47,689 bases of DNA from contig JAPLJC010000237.1 of NCBI GenBank assembly GCA_026388765.1, positions 1 to 47,689 of the forward strand, written 5' to 3'. Positions 25,182-33,115 of this stretch are shown here, piece after piece (within the stretch, counting starts at the first letter, position 1; the number at the start of each line of letters is the position of its first letter). The position numbers were made by a program, and so were the translations under genes. The notes beneath the pieces are model-generated. The model made no database searches. It was not told where the DNA came from and was given only the letters and a program-made list of their open reading frames with translations. The DNA is from Deltaproteobacteria bacterium. Its GTDB lineage: Bacteria; Desulfobacterota; Desulfobaccia; Desulfobaccales; 0-14-0-80-60-11.

Positions 25182-25417
25182 GTCTTCCCCGAGATTTTTG
25201 GCTATTCTCATCCCCGACCCTCGCCAGGGAAGCTGCCATAAAATAAGCCTTTGACTCCTTTCGGATGCATAACATAGATGATTTCCACCCTCAATAAAAA
25301 ACCACCGCCTTTCCGGCCCTGGGGCAATTGAAAGACAGGGCCGTTAATGTATGATATCAGTAAGAAGCTAACCTGCCGATTGGCGGGCCATAATCCAAGG
25401 CTCGAAGGAGCGGAGTC

Positions 25418-26455
25418 ATGCGCTATCGTATCCTGGGGAAAACGGGACTGGAGGTCTCCGAAGTCGGCTTTGGCTGTATTCCCATCATTCGTCTGTCCAT
25501 GGACGAAGCCATCCTGGTTTTGCGTCGGGCCCAGGAGCGCGGCATCACCCTATTCGACACGGCCAACGTCTACCTGGACAGCGAAGAGAAGATCGGCCGG
25601 GCCTTTCAGGGCCTGCGGCAGCAGCTGGTCCTGGCAAGCAAGAGCATGAAGCGCGATCGCCAGGGGGTGGAAGGCGATCTCGATAAGAGTCTGCGGCTGC
25701 TGAAGACCGATTATCTGGACCTGTATCAATTTCACCAGGTCTCCCAGGAGGCGGATTTCCAGGCCCTGACCGCACCGGACGGGCCTTTGGAAGCGGTGCT
25801 CCGGGCCCGGGAAGCCGGTAAGATCAGACATCTCGGGGTTACCTCCCATAACCTGGAGATGGCCGTCAGGCTGGTCAAGACCGACCTGTTCAGCGTGGTG
25901 CAATTCCCGTTCAACTTCATCGAGACCGCGGCGGGGAGCGAACTCCACCCCCTGGCCCGGGAGCGGGGCCTGGGGCTGTTGGCCATGAAACCGTTTTGCG
26001 GCGGCCAGGTGGACAATGCCCAGGTGGCCTTCAAATTTCTGCGCCAGTTTCCCGATGTCATTCCCCTGGCCGGTTTCGACTCGGTGGCCGGCGTCGACGA
26101 GGTGGTAGACCTCTATCAGACGGATAATCAGGTCACCGAAGAAGACCTGGCCGCCATGGAGCGTTACCGGGTTGAGTTAGGGGATCGGTTCTGCCGGCGC
26201 TGCGAATACTGCCAGCCCTGCCCCCAGGGGGTCATCATCACCCCGGCCATGCTGTACGGCATCGTCGCCCACCGCATGGGGCCGGCCAAGGCCGCCGGCT
26301 TCTCGGCCAAATTCATGGAGACGGTGCGCCAGTGCGAAGAGTGCGGCGAATGCGTCGACCGCTGCCCCTATAATCTGCCCATCCCGGAGATGCTCAAGGA
26401 ATATCTGGCCCTTTATGACCAACATCGTTTAGCGGGAAAAGAGGAATCCGAATAA
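25418..26455 (+). CDS. Aldo/keto reductase fused to a 4Fe-4S ferredoxin-like domain
   Basis: A 345-residue protein. Residues 1-255 form the AKR barrel, with LGKTGLEVSEVGFG, FDTANVYLDSEEKIG (Asp and catalytic Tyr), LASKSM (catalytic Lys) and YQFHQVS (His). The C-terminal part carries CRRCEYCQPCP and CEECGECVDRCPYNLPI, which can hold iron-sulfur clusters. This architecture is common in anaerobes and probably links NAD(P)H-dependent reduction with a redox partner. The substrate is unknown. The start at MRYRILGKTG has GAAGGAG upstream. A pirin gene converges on it. Confidence 0.9.
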   Translation: MRYRILGKTGLEVSEVGFGCIPIIRLSMDEAILVLRRAQERGITLFDTANVYLDSEEKIGRAFQGLRQQLVLASKSMKRDRQGVEGDLDKSLRLLKTDYLDLYQFHQVSQEADFQALTAPDGPLEAVLRAREAGKIRHLGVTSHNLEMAVRLVKTDLFSVVQFPFNFIETAAGSELHPLARERGLGLLAMKPFCGGQVDNAQVAFKFLRQFPDVIPLAGFDSVAGVDEVVDLYQTDNQVTEEDLAAMERYRVELGDRFCRRCEYCQPCPQGVIITPAMLYGIVAHRMGPAKAAGFSAKFMETVRQCEECGECVDRCPYNLPIPEMLKEYLALYDQHRLAGKEESE

Positions 26456-26492
26456 CCGACGGCACAGATAGTTGCAACATTAACCTTTTCAT

Positions 26493-27407
26493 CTAACCCT
26501 GGCGGTGTTTGATAAAGGTGCCGTTTTGGTACTCTTCAAAGGCGAGGCGCAGTTCTTCCTCCGTGTTCATCACGATCGGGCCGTACCAGGCCACCGGCTC
26601 GCCGAGGGGCCGGCCCGAGATGAGCAGAAACCTGACCGTCTCGTCTTCGGTGGCGGCCATTACTTCATCGCCATCCTCAAAAAGCACGAGCATGCCGTTG
26701 CTGACGAAGGGCTCCCGCTCCATATCGAAATAGTTGACTCCCTGGACTTCGTAAGAAAACGGGTTCTTCTCCCGGCAAAAAAACCCCCGGCCCTCGATGA
26801 CATAGGCGAACACGGTGTGGCCGCTCCTGGTGGGATGCCGGAATTCGGACCCTGCCGGCATCGAGACATCGAGGTATTCCGGGTCGGTAACGATGTCCCG
26901 TACCGGCCCTTGCTGGTCCTGGACCCGGCCGCAGATGATCCTGATCCTGGTTCCGTCCTTCAGAACCACGGTCGGAATTTGCCGGTCCTTTACTTCCCGG
27001 TAGCGGGGCTCCATCATCTTGTGGGCTTTGGGCAGATTGGCCCAAAGTTGAAAACCGTACATCCGGCCGTCCGGGTCTCCTTGGGGCATCTCCTGGTGAA
27101 TGATGCCGCTGCCGGCGGTCATCCACTGCACGTCACCGGCGGAAATAACCCCCTTGTTCCCCAGGCTGTCGCCGTGTTCCACGTCTCCCCGGATGACATA
27201 GGTGATGGTTTCGATCCCCCGATGCGGGTGCCAGGGAAAACCCTTGAGATAATGCTCCGGAATGTCAGACCGAAAATCGTCCAGCAACAGGAACGGATCA
27301 AACTTCGGCACCTGGCTGTAGCCAAAGACCCGGTTGAGGTGGACCCCGGCTCCTTCGATGGTGGGCTTGGCCTTTAAAACTTGGCGGATGATTCTGGTTT
27401 CCGGCAT
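26493..27407 (-). CDS. Pirin family protein
   Basis: A 304-residue bicupin. The N-terminal cupin contains FPWHPHRGIETITYVIRGDV, with the His-x-His of the metal site, then HGDSLGN and TAGSGIIHQEMPQG, matching pirin/YhhW-type proteins. Bacterial members include quercetinases and enzymes or regulators of unknown substrate. The start is set by GGAGG 6 nt before the ATG at 27407; a longer reading frame upstream lacks support. It is convergent with the aldo/keto reductase gene, with a 37-nt gap. Confidence 0.9.
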   Translation of the reverse strand: MPETRIIRQVLKAKPTIEGAGVHLNRVFGYSQVPKFDPFLLLDDFRSDIPEHYLKGFPWHPHRGIETITYVIRGDVEHGDSLGNKGVISAGDVQWMTAGSGIIHQEMPQGDPDGRMYGFQLWANLPKAHKMMEPRYREVKDRQIPTVVLKDGTRIRIICGRVQDQQGPVRDIVTDPEYLDVSMPAGSEFRHPTRSGHTVFAYVIEGRGFFCREKNPFSYEVQGVNYFDMEREPFVSNGMLVLFEDGDEVMAATEDETVRFLLISGRPLGEPVAWYGPIVMNTEEELRLAFEEYQNGTFIKHRQG

Positions 27408-27696
27408 GGTTGTCCTCCATAGCGCTGGATTGGCATATCTCTCAATTATCTCGCTCACCTTGGAGATCGGCAGTACGGTCGGCACCTCTCTATATCCGGC
27501 CCGGTCGCCGCTGCGGCTGCTTAAAAGATAAGATCATCTCGGCGAAAATCAAAATAGACTGGTTCTTTTATGTCCCGCGGCCCGGATTGCCGCTGGCCCC
27601 CTTTTTCCCTTGCAAGTTGACTCCTTTCAAGACAATATCTGCTCCCTGTACTTTTTGTTCCGAAAGCTCCAGGCTCGCCGACATATTATCTGGGCA

Positions 27697-27725
27697 TTGA
27701 CCTGCAAACATTTTGCCGATAAATT
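27697..27725 (+). promoter_or_regulatory. Putative promoter very close to the 5'-nucleotidase start
   Basis: TTGACC (27697-27702), a 17-nt spacer, then TAAATT (27720-27725). Transcription from here would start within a few nt of the ATG at 27733, giving a nearly leaderless mRNA. The rest of the gap 27408-27696 shows no gene. Confidence 0.3.
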
Positions 27726-27732
27726 AACCGAG

Positions 27733-29271
27733 ATGAAAAACCTGCGCCTGAGCCTCTATTGCCTGGTTCTGATAATTTTTCTGGCCGCACCCGCCGGGGC
27801 CCGGGAAGCCAGCCTGCGCCTCCTGTATGTCAATGATTTTCACGGCTTTGCCGAGCCTTATCAACCCCTCGGGGCCACTGAACTCCTGGGCGGCGCCGCC
27901 TACCTGGCGGCGGCGGTGGATCGCCTCCGGACTGGGCGGCCCACCCTGCTGCTGGCGGCCGGCGACATGATCCAGGGAAATAACTGGGCCAACCTGTTTC
28001 AGGGCAAATCGTCCATTGAGCTGATGAACGCCATGAGATTTGACGCCATGGTGGTGGGCAACCATGAGTTCGATTACGGCCAGCAGGTCCTGCAACAACG
28101 ACGCCAGGAAGCCCGGTTTCCGCTCCTGGGCGCCAACGTCCGGGGCCTGCCCCTGCTTAAGCCTTATGTAATCAAGGATGTCCAAGGAGTCAGGGTGGCC
28201 ATCATCGGGGTGGTCACGGCTGACACCCCCACCTCCACGCACCCCCGCAACGTGGCCGGCCTGCAATTCTCTCCGCCCGACGCCGCCGTGGCCCGCTGCC
28301 TGAAGGAGTTGCGGGGCCAGGCCGACCTGGTGGTGGTCCTGTCCCACATCGGCTACTCGGAAGACCGGGCCCTGGCCCAGAAGGTTCCGGGCATTGACGT
28401 CATTATCGGGGGCCATTCCCATACCAGGCTCGAGGCCCCGGTGGTGGTGAACCGCACTATTATCGGCCAGGCATGGGAACATGCCAAGGCCCTCGGGGTC
28501 CTGGACCTGGACCTCAAGGACGGTAAAATCGTCAGGTACGAAGGGCACCTGGAGGAGATTAAACCCAGCCTCGGCGGCGCCGATAAAGAGGTCCAGCAAA
28601 TCGTCCGCCAATATTCCCAAGAGGTGGACGCCCGGCTGGATCGGAACGTGGGGGAAACCGCAGTGGACCTGGACGGCGAGCAGACGCGCCTGAAGGAGAC
28701 CAACCTGGGCGATCTGGTGGCCGACGTCATGCGAGCCGCAACCAGGGCCGACGCCGCCCTCATCAACGGCGGCAGCATCCGCGCCGGCATCCACCAGGGG
28801 CCGATCAAGGCCAAGGAGGTTTATGCGGCGCTGCCCTTCGACAACTACCTGGTGGCCATCCGCCTGACCGGTAAGCAATTGCGGGAGGTCCTGGAACATG
28901 GGGTTTCCGGCCTGGAAAAAAAGGCGGGACGGTTCCCGCAGGTTTCGGGCCTCACCTTCACCTTTAGCCGCACCGCCCCGGTGGGCCAAAGGGTCAAGGA
29001 CATCACCGTCAACGGCAAGCCGCTGGACCCCGGCCAGGAATACGTCGTGGCTACCAATGATTTCCTGGCCGCCGGGGGCGACGGTTACCGGGCCTTCGGC
29101 GCAGCCCTCAAGGCAGGCTCAGGCTACCGGGAGCAGGGCGGCGCCCTCACCAGCAAAAATCTGGCCTACATCAACCCCGGCGCCTGGCTCCGTGACCTGG
29201 TAATCGAGTATCTCAAGAGCCAAAAGACGATCTCGCCCCAGGCCGAGGGCCGGATCAAGGCCCTGGATTAA
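27733..29271 (+). CDS. Secreted 5'-nucleotidase/UshA-family metallophosphoesterase
   Basis: A 512-residue protein starting MKNLRLSLYCLVLIIFLAAP, a clear signal peptide cut near AGA/REA, so it should act in the periplasm. The metallophosphoesterase domain has LYVNDFHG, AAGDMIQGN, VGNHEFDYG and GGHSHTRLE, which bind two metals. The C-terminal 5'-nucleotidase domain has INGGSIRAGI and TNDFLAAGGDGY, the substrate-binding region. It probably dephosphorylates nucleotides for salvage; UDP-sugar or cyclic nucleotide activity is possible. The stop is directly followed by the next ATG, so the small downstream protein is translationally coupled to it. Confidence 0.92.
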   Translation: MKNLRLSLYCLVLIIFLAAPAGAREASLRLLYVNDFHGFAEPYQPLGATELLGGAAYLAAAVDRLRTGRPTLLLAAGDMIQGNNWANLFQGKSSIELMNAMRFDAMVVGNHEFDYGQQVLQQRRQEARFPLLGANVRGLPLLKPYVIKDVQGVRVAIIGVVTADTPTSTHPRNVAGLQFSPPDAAVARCLKELRGQADLVVVLSHIGYSEDRALAQKVPGIDVIIGGHSHTRLEAPVVVNRTIIGQAWEHAKALGVLDLDLKDGKIVRYEGHLEEIKPSLGGADKEVQQIVRQYSQEVDARLDRNVGETAVDLDGEQTRLKETNLGDLVADVMRAATRADAALINGGSIRAGIHQGPIKAKEVYAALPFDNYLVAIRLTGKQLREVLEHGVSGLEKKAGRFPQVSGLTFTFSRTAPVGQRVKDITVNGKPLDPGQEYVVATNDFLAAGGDGYRAFGAALKAGSGYREQGGALTSKNLAYINPGAWLRDLVIEYLKSQKTISPQAEGRIKALD

Positions 29272-29454
29272 ATGCGAGTCTATGTGAATCAGCAGGCGGT
29301 GGAAGTGCTCCCCGGCATGACGGTGCGTCATGCGCTCATCAGCGCCGGCTTGCTGGACCGCCTCAAGGCCGGGCAAAAGGCCTATGACCAATGGGGCAAC
29401 GAAGTGGGATTGGACGGGGCCCTGGCCCCGGAGATGAAAATCAACGTCAAGTGA
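29272..29454 (+). CDS. Small beta-grasp-like (ThiS/ferredoxin-like fold) protein
   Basis: A 60-residue protein. The start MRVYVNQQAVEV, then PGMTVRHALISAGL, resembles the first strands and helix of ubiquitin-like/beta-grasp domains such as MoaD, ThiS and 2Fe-2S ferredoxins. It lacks both a C-terminal Gly-Gly and any Cys, so sulfur-carrier or ferredoxin chemistry is not expected. WGNEVGLDGAL is a distinctive central motif. The ATG touches the 5'-nucleotidase stop with no gap (TAAATG), implying coupled translation. I do not recognise the exact family. Confidence 0.6.
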   Translation: MRVYVNQQAVEVLPGMTVRHALISAGLLDRLKAGQKAYDQWGNEVGLDGALAPEMKINVK

Positions 29455-29479
29455 CCGAGCTGAGAGAGGACTGTTTACC

Positions 29480-30067
29480 ATGTCTGAGGTGGAACTCCCC
29501 AACCCGGAAGAACTGGAAGAGATCAAAGGCAAGGCTTTTACCCGCCATGTGGCCCTGACCACCGCCATCTTTGCGGTGCTCCTGGCCATCAGCTCCCTGG
29601 GGGGCAGCCAGGCCATGAAGGAGATGCTCCTGTCCCAGCAGCAGGCCTCGGATCAGTGGGCCTTTTACCAGGCCAAGGTGATCCGGGAGCATCTCTACCG
29701 GGGCAACAAAGAGCGCCTGGAGCTGGACCTGCTGGAAAAGGAGTCGCTCAAGCCGGAGGTCAAGAAGCGTTATGAAGAGCGGCTGAAACAGCTGACTGCG
29801 GAAGAAACTCGTTACGCCACTGATAAGCAGGGGATCAAGGAAAAGGCCGAACATCTGGAACATGAGCGGGATTTATACCGCGGCAAAGACCCTTACTTCG
29901 AATACGCCGAGGTCCTGCTGCAGATCGCCATCGTCCTGGCCTCCATCGCCATCCTGGCCCATTCCCGGTTGATGTTCGGTTTCTCCTTGGTCTCCGCCAC
30001 CCTGGGGGCGCTAATGGCCGCCAACGGCTTTCTCATGCTGGTGCGCCTGCCTTTCTTCGGACACTGA
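29480..30067 (+). CDS. DUF4337 membrane protein, paralogue 1
   Basis: A 195-residue protein. It has an N-terminal helix (about 23-42), a long charged coiled region including the signature DQWAFYQAKVIREH, and two C-terminal membrane helices (about 140-185). This is the DUF4337 architecture; function is unknown. It follows the 5'-nucleotidase/beta-grasp pair at 25 nt and may share their transcript. A paralogue lies on the opposite strand just downstream, sharing the pattern Gln-Trp-Ala-Tyr/Phe-Tyr-Gln-Ala-Lys. Confidence 0.8.
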   Translation: MSEVELPNPEELEEIKGKAFTRHVALTTAIFAVLLAISSLGGSQAMKEMLLSQQQASDQWAFYQAKVIREHLYRGNKERLELDLLEKESLKPEVKKRYEERLKQLTAEETRYATDKQGIKEKAEHLEHERDLYRGKDPYFEYAEVLLQIAIVLASIAILAHSRLMFGFSLVSATLGALMAANGFLMLVRLPFFGH

Positions 30068-30097
30068 GGTTAGGAATAGGCTGGAAGGGGAGGGTAG

Positions 30098-30119
30098 GGG
30101 CGGACCTGCGGGTCCGCCC
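30098..30119. repeat. Palindrome of the GGGGC class between convergent DUF4337 genes
   Basis: A 9-bp stem, GGGCGGACC with GGTCCGCCC, and a 4-nt loop. There is no clear T run, but its place between convergent genes allows a bidirectional terminator role. Confidence 0.55.
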
Positions 30120-30151
30120 GGCCAGAAGCCCGAGACCTAACAAAGAAATTC

Positions 30152-30676
30152 TCACCGGAGAAACCCAATAACGAAGTAATATATCCCCCAGCCGCCAAGG
30201 ATCAGGCCCAGCAGCCACATGATCTTCTTTTTAATCAGCGCGCCCACCGCCGAGCACATGATGGCGATCAGCAGCAGCATGACCGCCACTGCGAAGTTCC
30301 CGTTTTTCTGCTTGTAGACCTCCTGCTCCTTTTGGATGTCTTCGGCGCCTTTCTTTATCTGCCCCTTTTCCTGATCATAACGGGCCACTTCACCCTCATA
30401 TTCCTTGATTTTGTCAGTCAGGAACCTTTGCAGCTTGGGGTTTTTGGTCTCTTGTAGCCGCACCGCCGCCAGGATATCCCGGTTTAAGGCATAACTATGT
30501 TCTTTGATGCTCTTGGCCTGGTAATAAGCCCACTGGTTCGCTTCTCTGGTGGTGGCCAGTTGGACCTTGGTGGAATAGCTGGTGGCTTTTAACGCGGCGA
30601 TGGCCGCCAGAACCGCCAGGACCGTGGCGGTCAGGGCTACCCAGGTAACCCAGGTTTCCTTTGATGCTTCCGGCAT
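30152..30676 (-). CDS. DUF4337 membrane protein, paralogue 2
   Basis: A 174-residue protein starting MPEASKETWVTW, with GGGAGG 5 nt upstream. It has an N-terminal membrane helix (about 12-32), ANQWAYYQAKSIKEH, a Lys/Glu-rich coiled region and two C-terminal hydrophobic segments, the same layout as the gene at 29480. Identity between the two is moderate, so the duplication is old or each was acquired separately. The genes face each other tail to tail across a palindrome. Function is unknown. Confidence 0.78.
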   Translation of the reverse strand: MPEASKETWVTWVALTATVLAVLAAIAALKATSYSTKVQLATTREANQWAYYQAKSIKEHSYALNRDILAAVRLQETKNPKLQRFLTDKIKEYEGEVARYDQEKGQIKKGAEDIQKEQEVYKQKNGNFAVAVMLLLIAIMCSAVGALIKKKIMWLLGLILGGWGIYYFVIGFLR

Positions 30677-30693
30677 GGCACCTCCCAAATGAA

Positions 30694-30780
30694 ATAGCTT
30701 TCAGCTGTCAGCTTTCAGCCTTCAGCAACAGATCAAGAAATGGCGCGGTATGACCAAATGTAGGGTGGGCACCACCCACC
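30694..30780. repeat. Dispersed repeat and hairpin upstream of a DUF4337 gene
   Basis: 30694-30729 is a third copy of the AGCTTTCAGCTGTCAGC-type repeat. It is followed by the hairpin GGTGGG/CCCACC at 30764-30780. Nothing gene-like was seen between 30677 and 30929. Confidence 0.6.
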
Positions 30781-30929
30781 ATAATCAAGGCTGTAGCTCA
30801 AGGCGGGGAAAAAGTCAACGGCAGGAGATCACAAAATCTTGCTCGGTAAATGCTGAAGAGAGTCTCGAAGATTAATGAACAGTAATATCAATATGATATC
30901 CTTTAAGTCGCCAGGGCGCGCCTCTCCCC

Positions 30930-32780
30930 TTACGTCCAGGGCTGACCGGCCCGGTGCTCTTCCGCCACATACCGCCCCATCACTTGGGTGACGAAATCCT
31001 GGGTCTCCTTGATGGCCGGCACCTGGTAACCGCAATTGATGACTCGCTGGTAGCCGGCATTATAGGCCGCCAGGGCCAGAGGCACGTTGCCCCCAAAAAG
31101 ATTGATGAGATCCCGCAGATAGCGACAGCCGCCGTGGATATTTTCCCGGGGGTTGAAGGGCTCGGCCACCCCCAAAAGTGCGGCAGTCCCGGGCATGAGC
31201 TGCATCAGACCCATGGCCCCCTTGGGGGACACGGCCCAGGAACAAAAATTCGATTCCGTCTTGATCACCGCCCTGATGAGGGTAGCCGGCAACCGGTGCA
31301 CCTGGGCCGCCTCGAGAATGAGTGGTTCCAACTCTGCGGGCGCGGGAGCCGCCCCGGACGGTGGCGGTTTTGCCAAGTTAACTGGGGCATCATTGGTAAT
31401 CTTCAGGCGTCCTCGTCCGTCCCGGAAGGCGGTGATGGTGGGGACCCGAGGTGCGTCGGGAGCCAACGAGGTGACCGGTTTGGCTCCGGCCGTGGCCCCG
31501 AGGGAACCGCTAGGCGCCGCAGCCGTGGCGGTCTGCGTTGAGAGATTCGGGCCGCCCTGGCGCGGCGGCAGTACCACCCCTGCAGGCAGGGGATACTCTG
31601 GCGTCTCGATGTGCCAGACCCCCTTCTTGTCCCGCCAGCGCTTGATGCCGCCCTCGGTGGTGATGGCCGCGCTGGGAGAAGACCCGGCCTTCGTTGGCTT
31701 CAGCAGCTTCAGTCCTTCTTCTCCGGACCAGGCCACCCGTTTCAAAACCAACGGAGCACTCCCCTCTACCGGGGATGGGGGCCGGCGCCTGGCCGAGGGA
31801 GCGTCTCCTTCCTCCGGCCTGGCCCTCGCCTGCAAGGTCGGCACGGGGGCTTCCGCAGCCGACTCCACATTGTCGATGTGGATCACGCCCTTGCTGTCGC
31901 GGTAGCGTCGGATAACATTCGCGGCCTCGGGGGAGGCCGTCCTGACCTTGGTCTTCGTCGCCGGCAGTGTTATTAAAGGATCATCCGGGTTCCAGGACAC
32001 CTTTTGCAAAGGCAGACCTGCCGCCGCCACCTGAGTCGGTTTCTCAGAGGTTGCCCTTTCCGAACCAGGGGTCCTGGCAGCCTCCAGCCAGCCCGGGCCG
32101 GCGCCTGCCTCGGCCGGCGCCACGTTGGAGATGTGCCAGACTCCCCGGGCGTCCCGATAGCGCTGGATGCCTCCCGCCGTGACCATTTCCGCGGCTTTGG
32201 GGGCGGCCGCCTGTGGCGCCGGCCCCGGGGAGGTCTCGGCCTCGGCCGCCTCATAGGACACTTTTTTCAGAGGGTCGGGTCCGGACTGACTAGAACTTTC
32301 GGCGGCGGCAGTAGCCGCGGGTTCGGCCGCAGCAGGGGCCGCGGTTTTGGCGGCGGCAGTGGCCGCGGCCGCGATCATGCCGATAATTCCAGGGGCTGGC
32401 GGGTTGGTGCTAACAGCTGCGGGGGCTTGACAAACCTGTTCGGCAGCATCTTGGGCTGGTTGCAACTTTTCACCGTTATCCGGTTTTTCACCAACAGCTG
32501 GCGGGGAAGTCTCAAGAGTGTGGGGTTTGGCGGAGTCTGCCGGCCGCGGTGCCTGTGCTTCCGCCCTGGCCGGTGAAGCCTCCGGCTCAGGCAGGGCCGC
32601 CATTTCCGGGCCGGGGTTCTCAGCCAGATCCCCCTGGTGTCCCGGCGCCGCCTTAACCGGACCGTTGCTGATGTGGATGACACCCCGGCTGTCGGTATGG
32701 CGCTGGATGGCCGCGCCGGCAGAGCTGGCTAACAACAGCCAGGCCAGGAGCGCCGCCATGATTCCAATTCGCCAGGGCAT
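30930..32780 (-). CDS. Lytic transglycosylase with five DUF4124-like repeats
   Basis: A 616-residue exported protein. The signal peptide spans 1-23. Five short modules of the type IQRYRDARGVWHISN occur at about 25-39, 204-220, 289-305, 378-392 and 448-463. Ala/Pro-rich linkers separate them; three carry an LKKVSW-like word at 171, 258 and 346. The SLT domain (about 486-600) has IKTESNFCSWAVSPKGAMGLMQLMPGTA with catalytic Glu509, and ALAAYNAGYQRV. It cleaves peptidoglycan glycan strands; the repeats probably serve in wall attachment or partner binding. A single DUF4124 fused to SLT is familiar, whereas five copies is unusual. Confidence 0.88.
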   Translation of the reverse strand: MPWRIGIMAALLAWLLLASSAGAAIQRHTDSRGVIHISNGPVKAAPGHQGDLAENPGPEMAALPEPEASPARAEAQAPRPADSAKPHTLETSPPAVGEKPDNGEKLQPAQDAAEQVCQAPAAVSTNPPAPGIIGMIAAAATAAAKTAAPAAAEPAATAAAESSSQSGPDPLKKVSYEAAEAETSPGPAPQAAAPKAAEMVTAGGIQRYRDARGVWHISNVAPAEAGAGPGWLEAARTPGSERATSEKPTQVAAAGLPLQKVSWNPDDPLITLPATKTKVRTASPEAANVIRRYRDSKGVIHIDNVESAAEAPVPTLQARARPEEGDAPSARRRPPSPVEGSAPLVLKRVAWSGEEGLKLLKPTKAGSSPSAAITTEGGIKRWRDKKGVWHIETPEYPLPAGVVLPPRQGGPNLSTQTATAAAPSGSLGATAGAKPVTSLAPDAPRVPTITAFRDGRGRLKITNDAPVNLAKPPPSGAAPAPAELEPLILEAAQVHRLPATLIRAVIKTESNFCSWAVSPKGAMGLMQLMPGTAALLGVAEPFNPRENIHGGCRYLRDLINLFGGNVPLALAAYNAGYQRVINCGYQVPAIKETQDFVTQVMGRYVAEEHRAGQPWT

Positions 32781-32851
32781 AACTACCTTAATTAATTAAT
32801 ATATTACAATAATGGGGCGCACCTCGCGCTTCGATATTTTACCCCACTTGG

Positions 32852-32880
32852 ATACTAAAAGGGTATTGAACAAATGTCAA
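32852..32880 (-). promoter_or_regulatory. Sigma70 promoter of the transglycosylase gene
   Basis: Read on the - strand: TTGACA (32880-32875), a 17-nt spacer, TAGTAT (32857-32852). The ATG follows about 70 nt later through an AT-rich leader. Confidence 0.65.
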
Positions 32881-32912
32881 GTTAGTTTGTAGATAAATCG
32901 GAGGCTTAAAGG

Positions 32913-33043
32913 CAATGCTGTTCCTTTAAGAACTCTATAGTTGCGGGGTCTCCCCGCCTTTGTTTGAAAGGGTGGCTAATCGGGCGGGAAGACCCAGCCC
33001 CTACACCAAAGAGAAATCCCTAATGCTTAAGTGAACAGCATTG
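32913..33043. repeat. MITE-like inverted-repeat element 2
   Basis: Terminal inverted repeats of 18 nt (CAATGCTGTTCCTTTAAG at 32913-32930, and its complement with two mismatches at 33026-33043) enclose about 95 nt. The inside carries a degenerate GGGG...CCCCTAC palindrome. There is no ORF. It sits in the gap upstream of the transglycosylase promoter. Confidence 0.6.
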
Positions 33044-33115
33044 GGTTGATGCTTTCTTCAGGGGGTGGCAGGGGAGGGCCGGGCGTTTCAGCAGGAAATC
33101 CCGGCGTTCAGAAAA

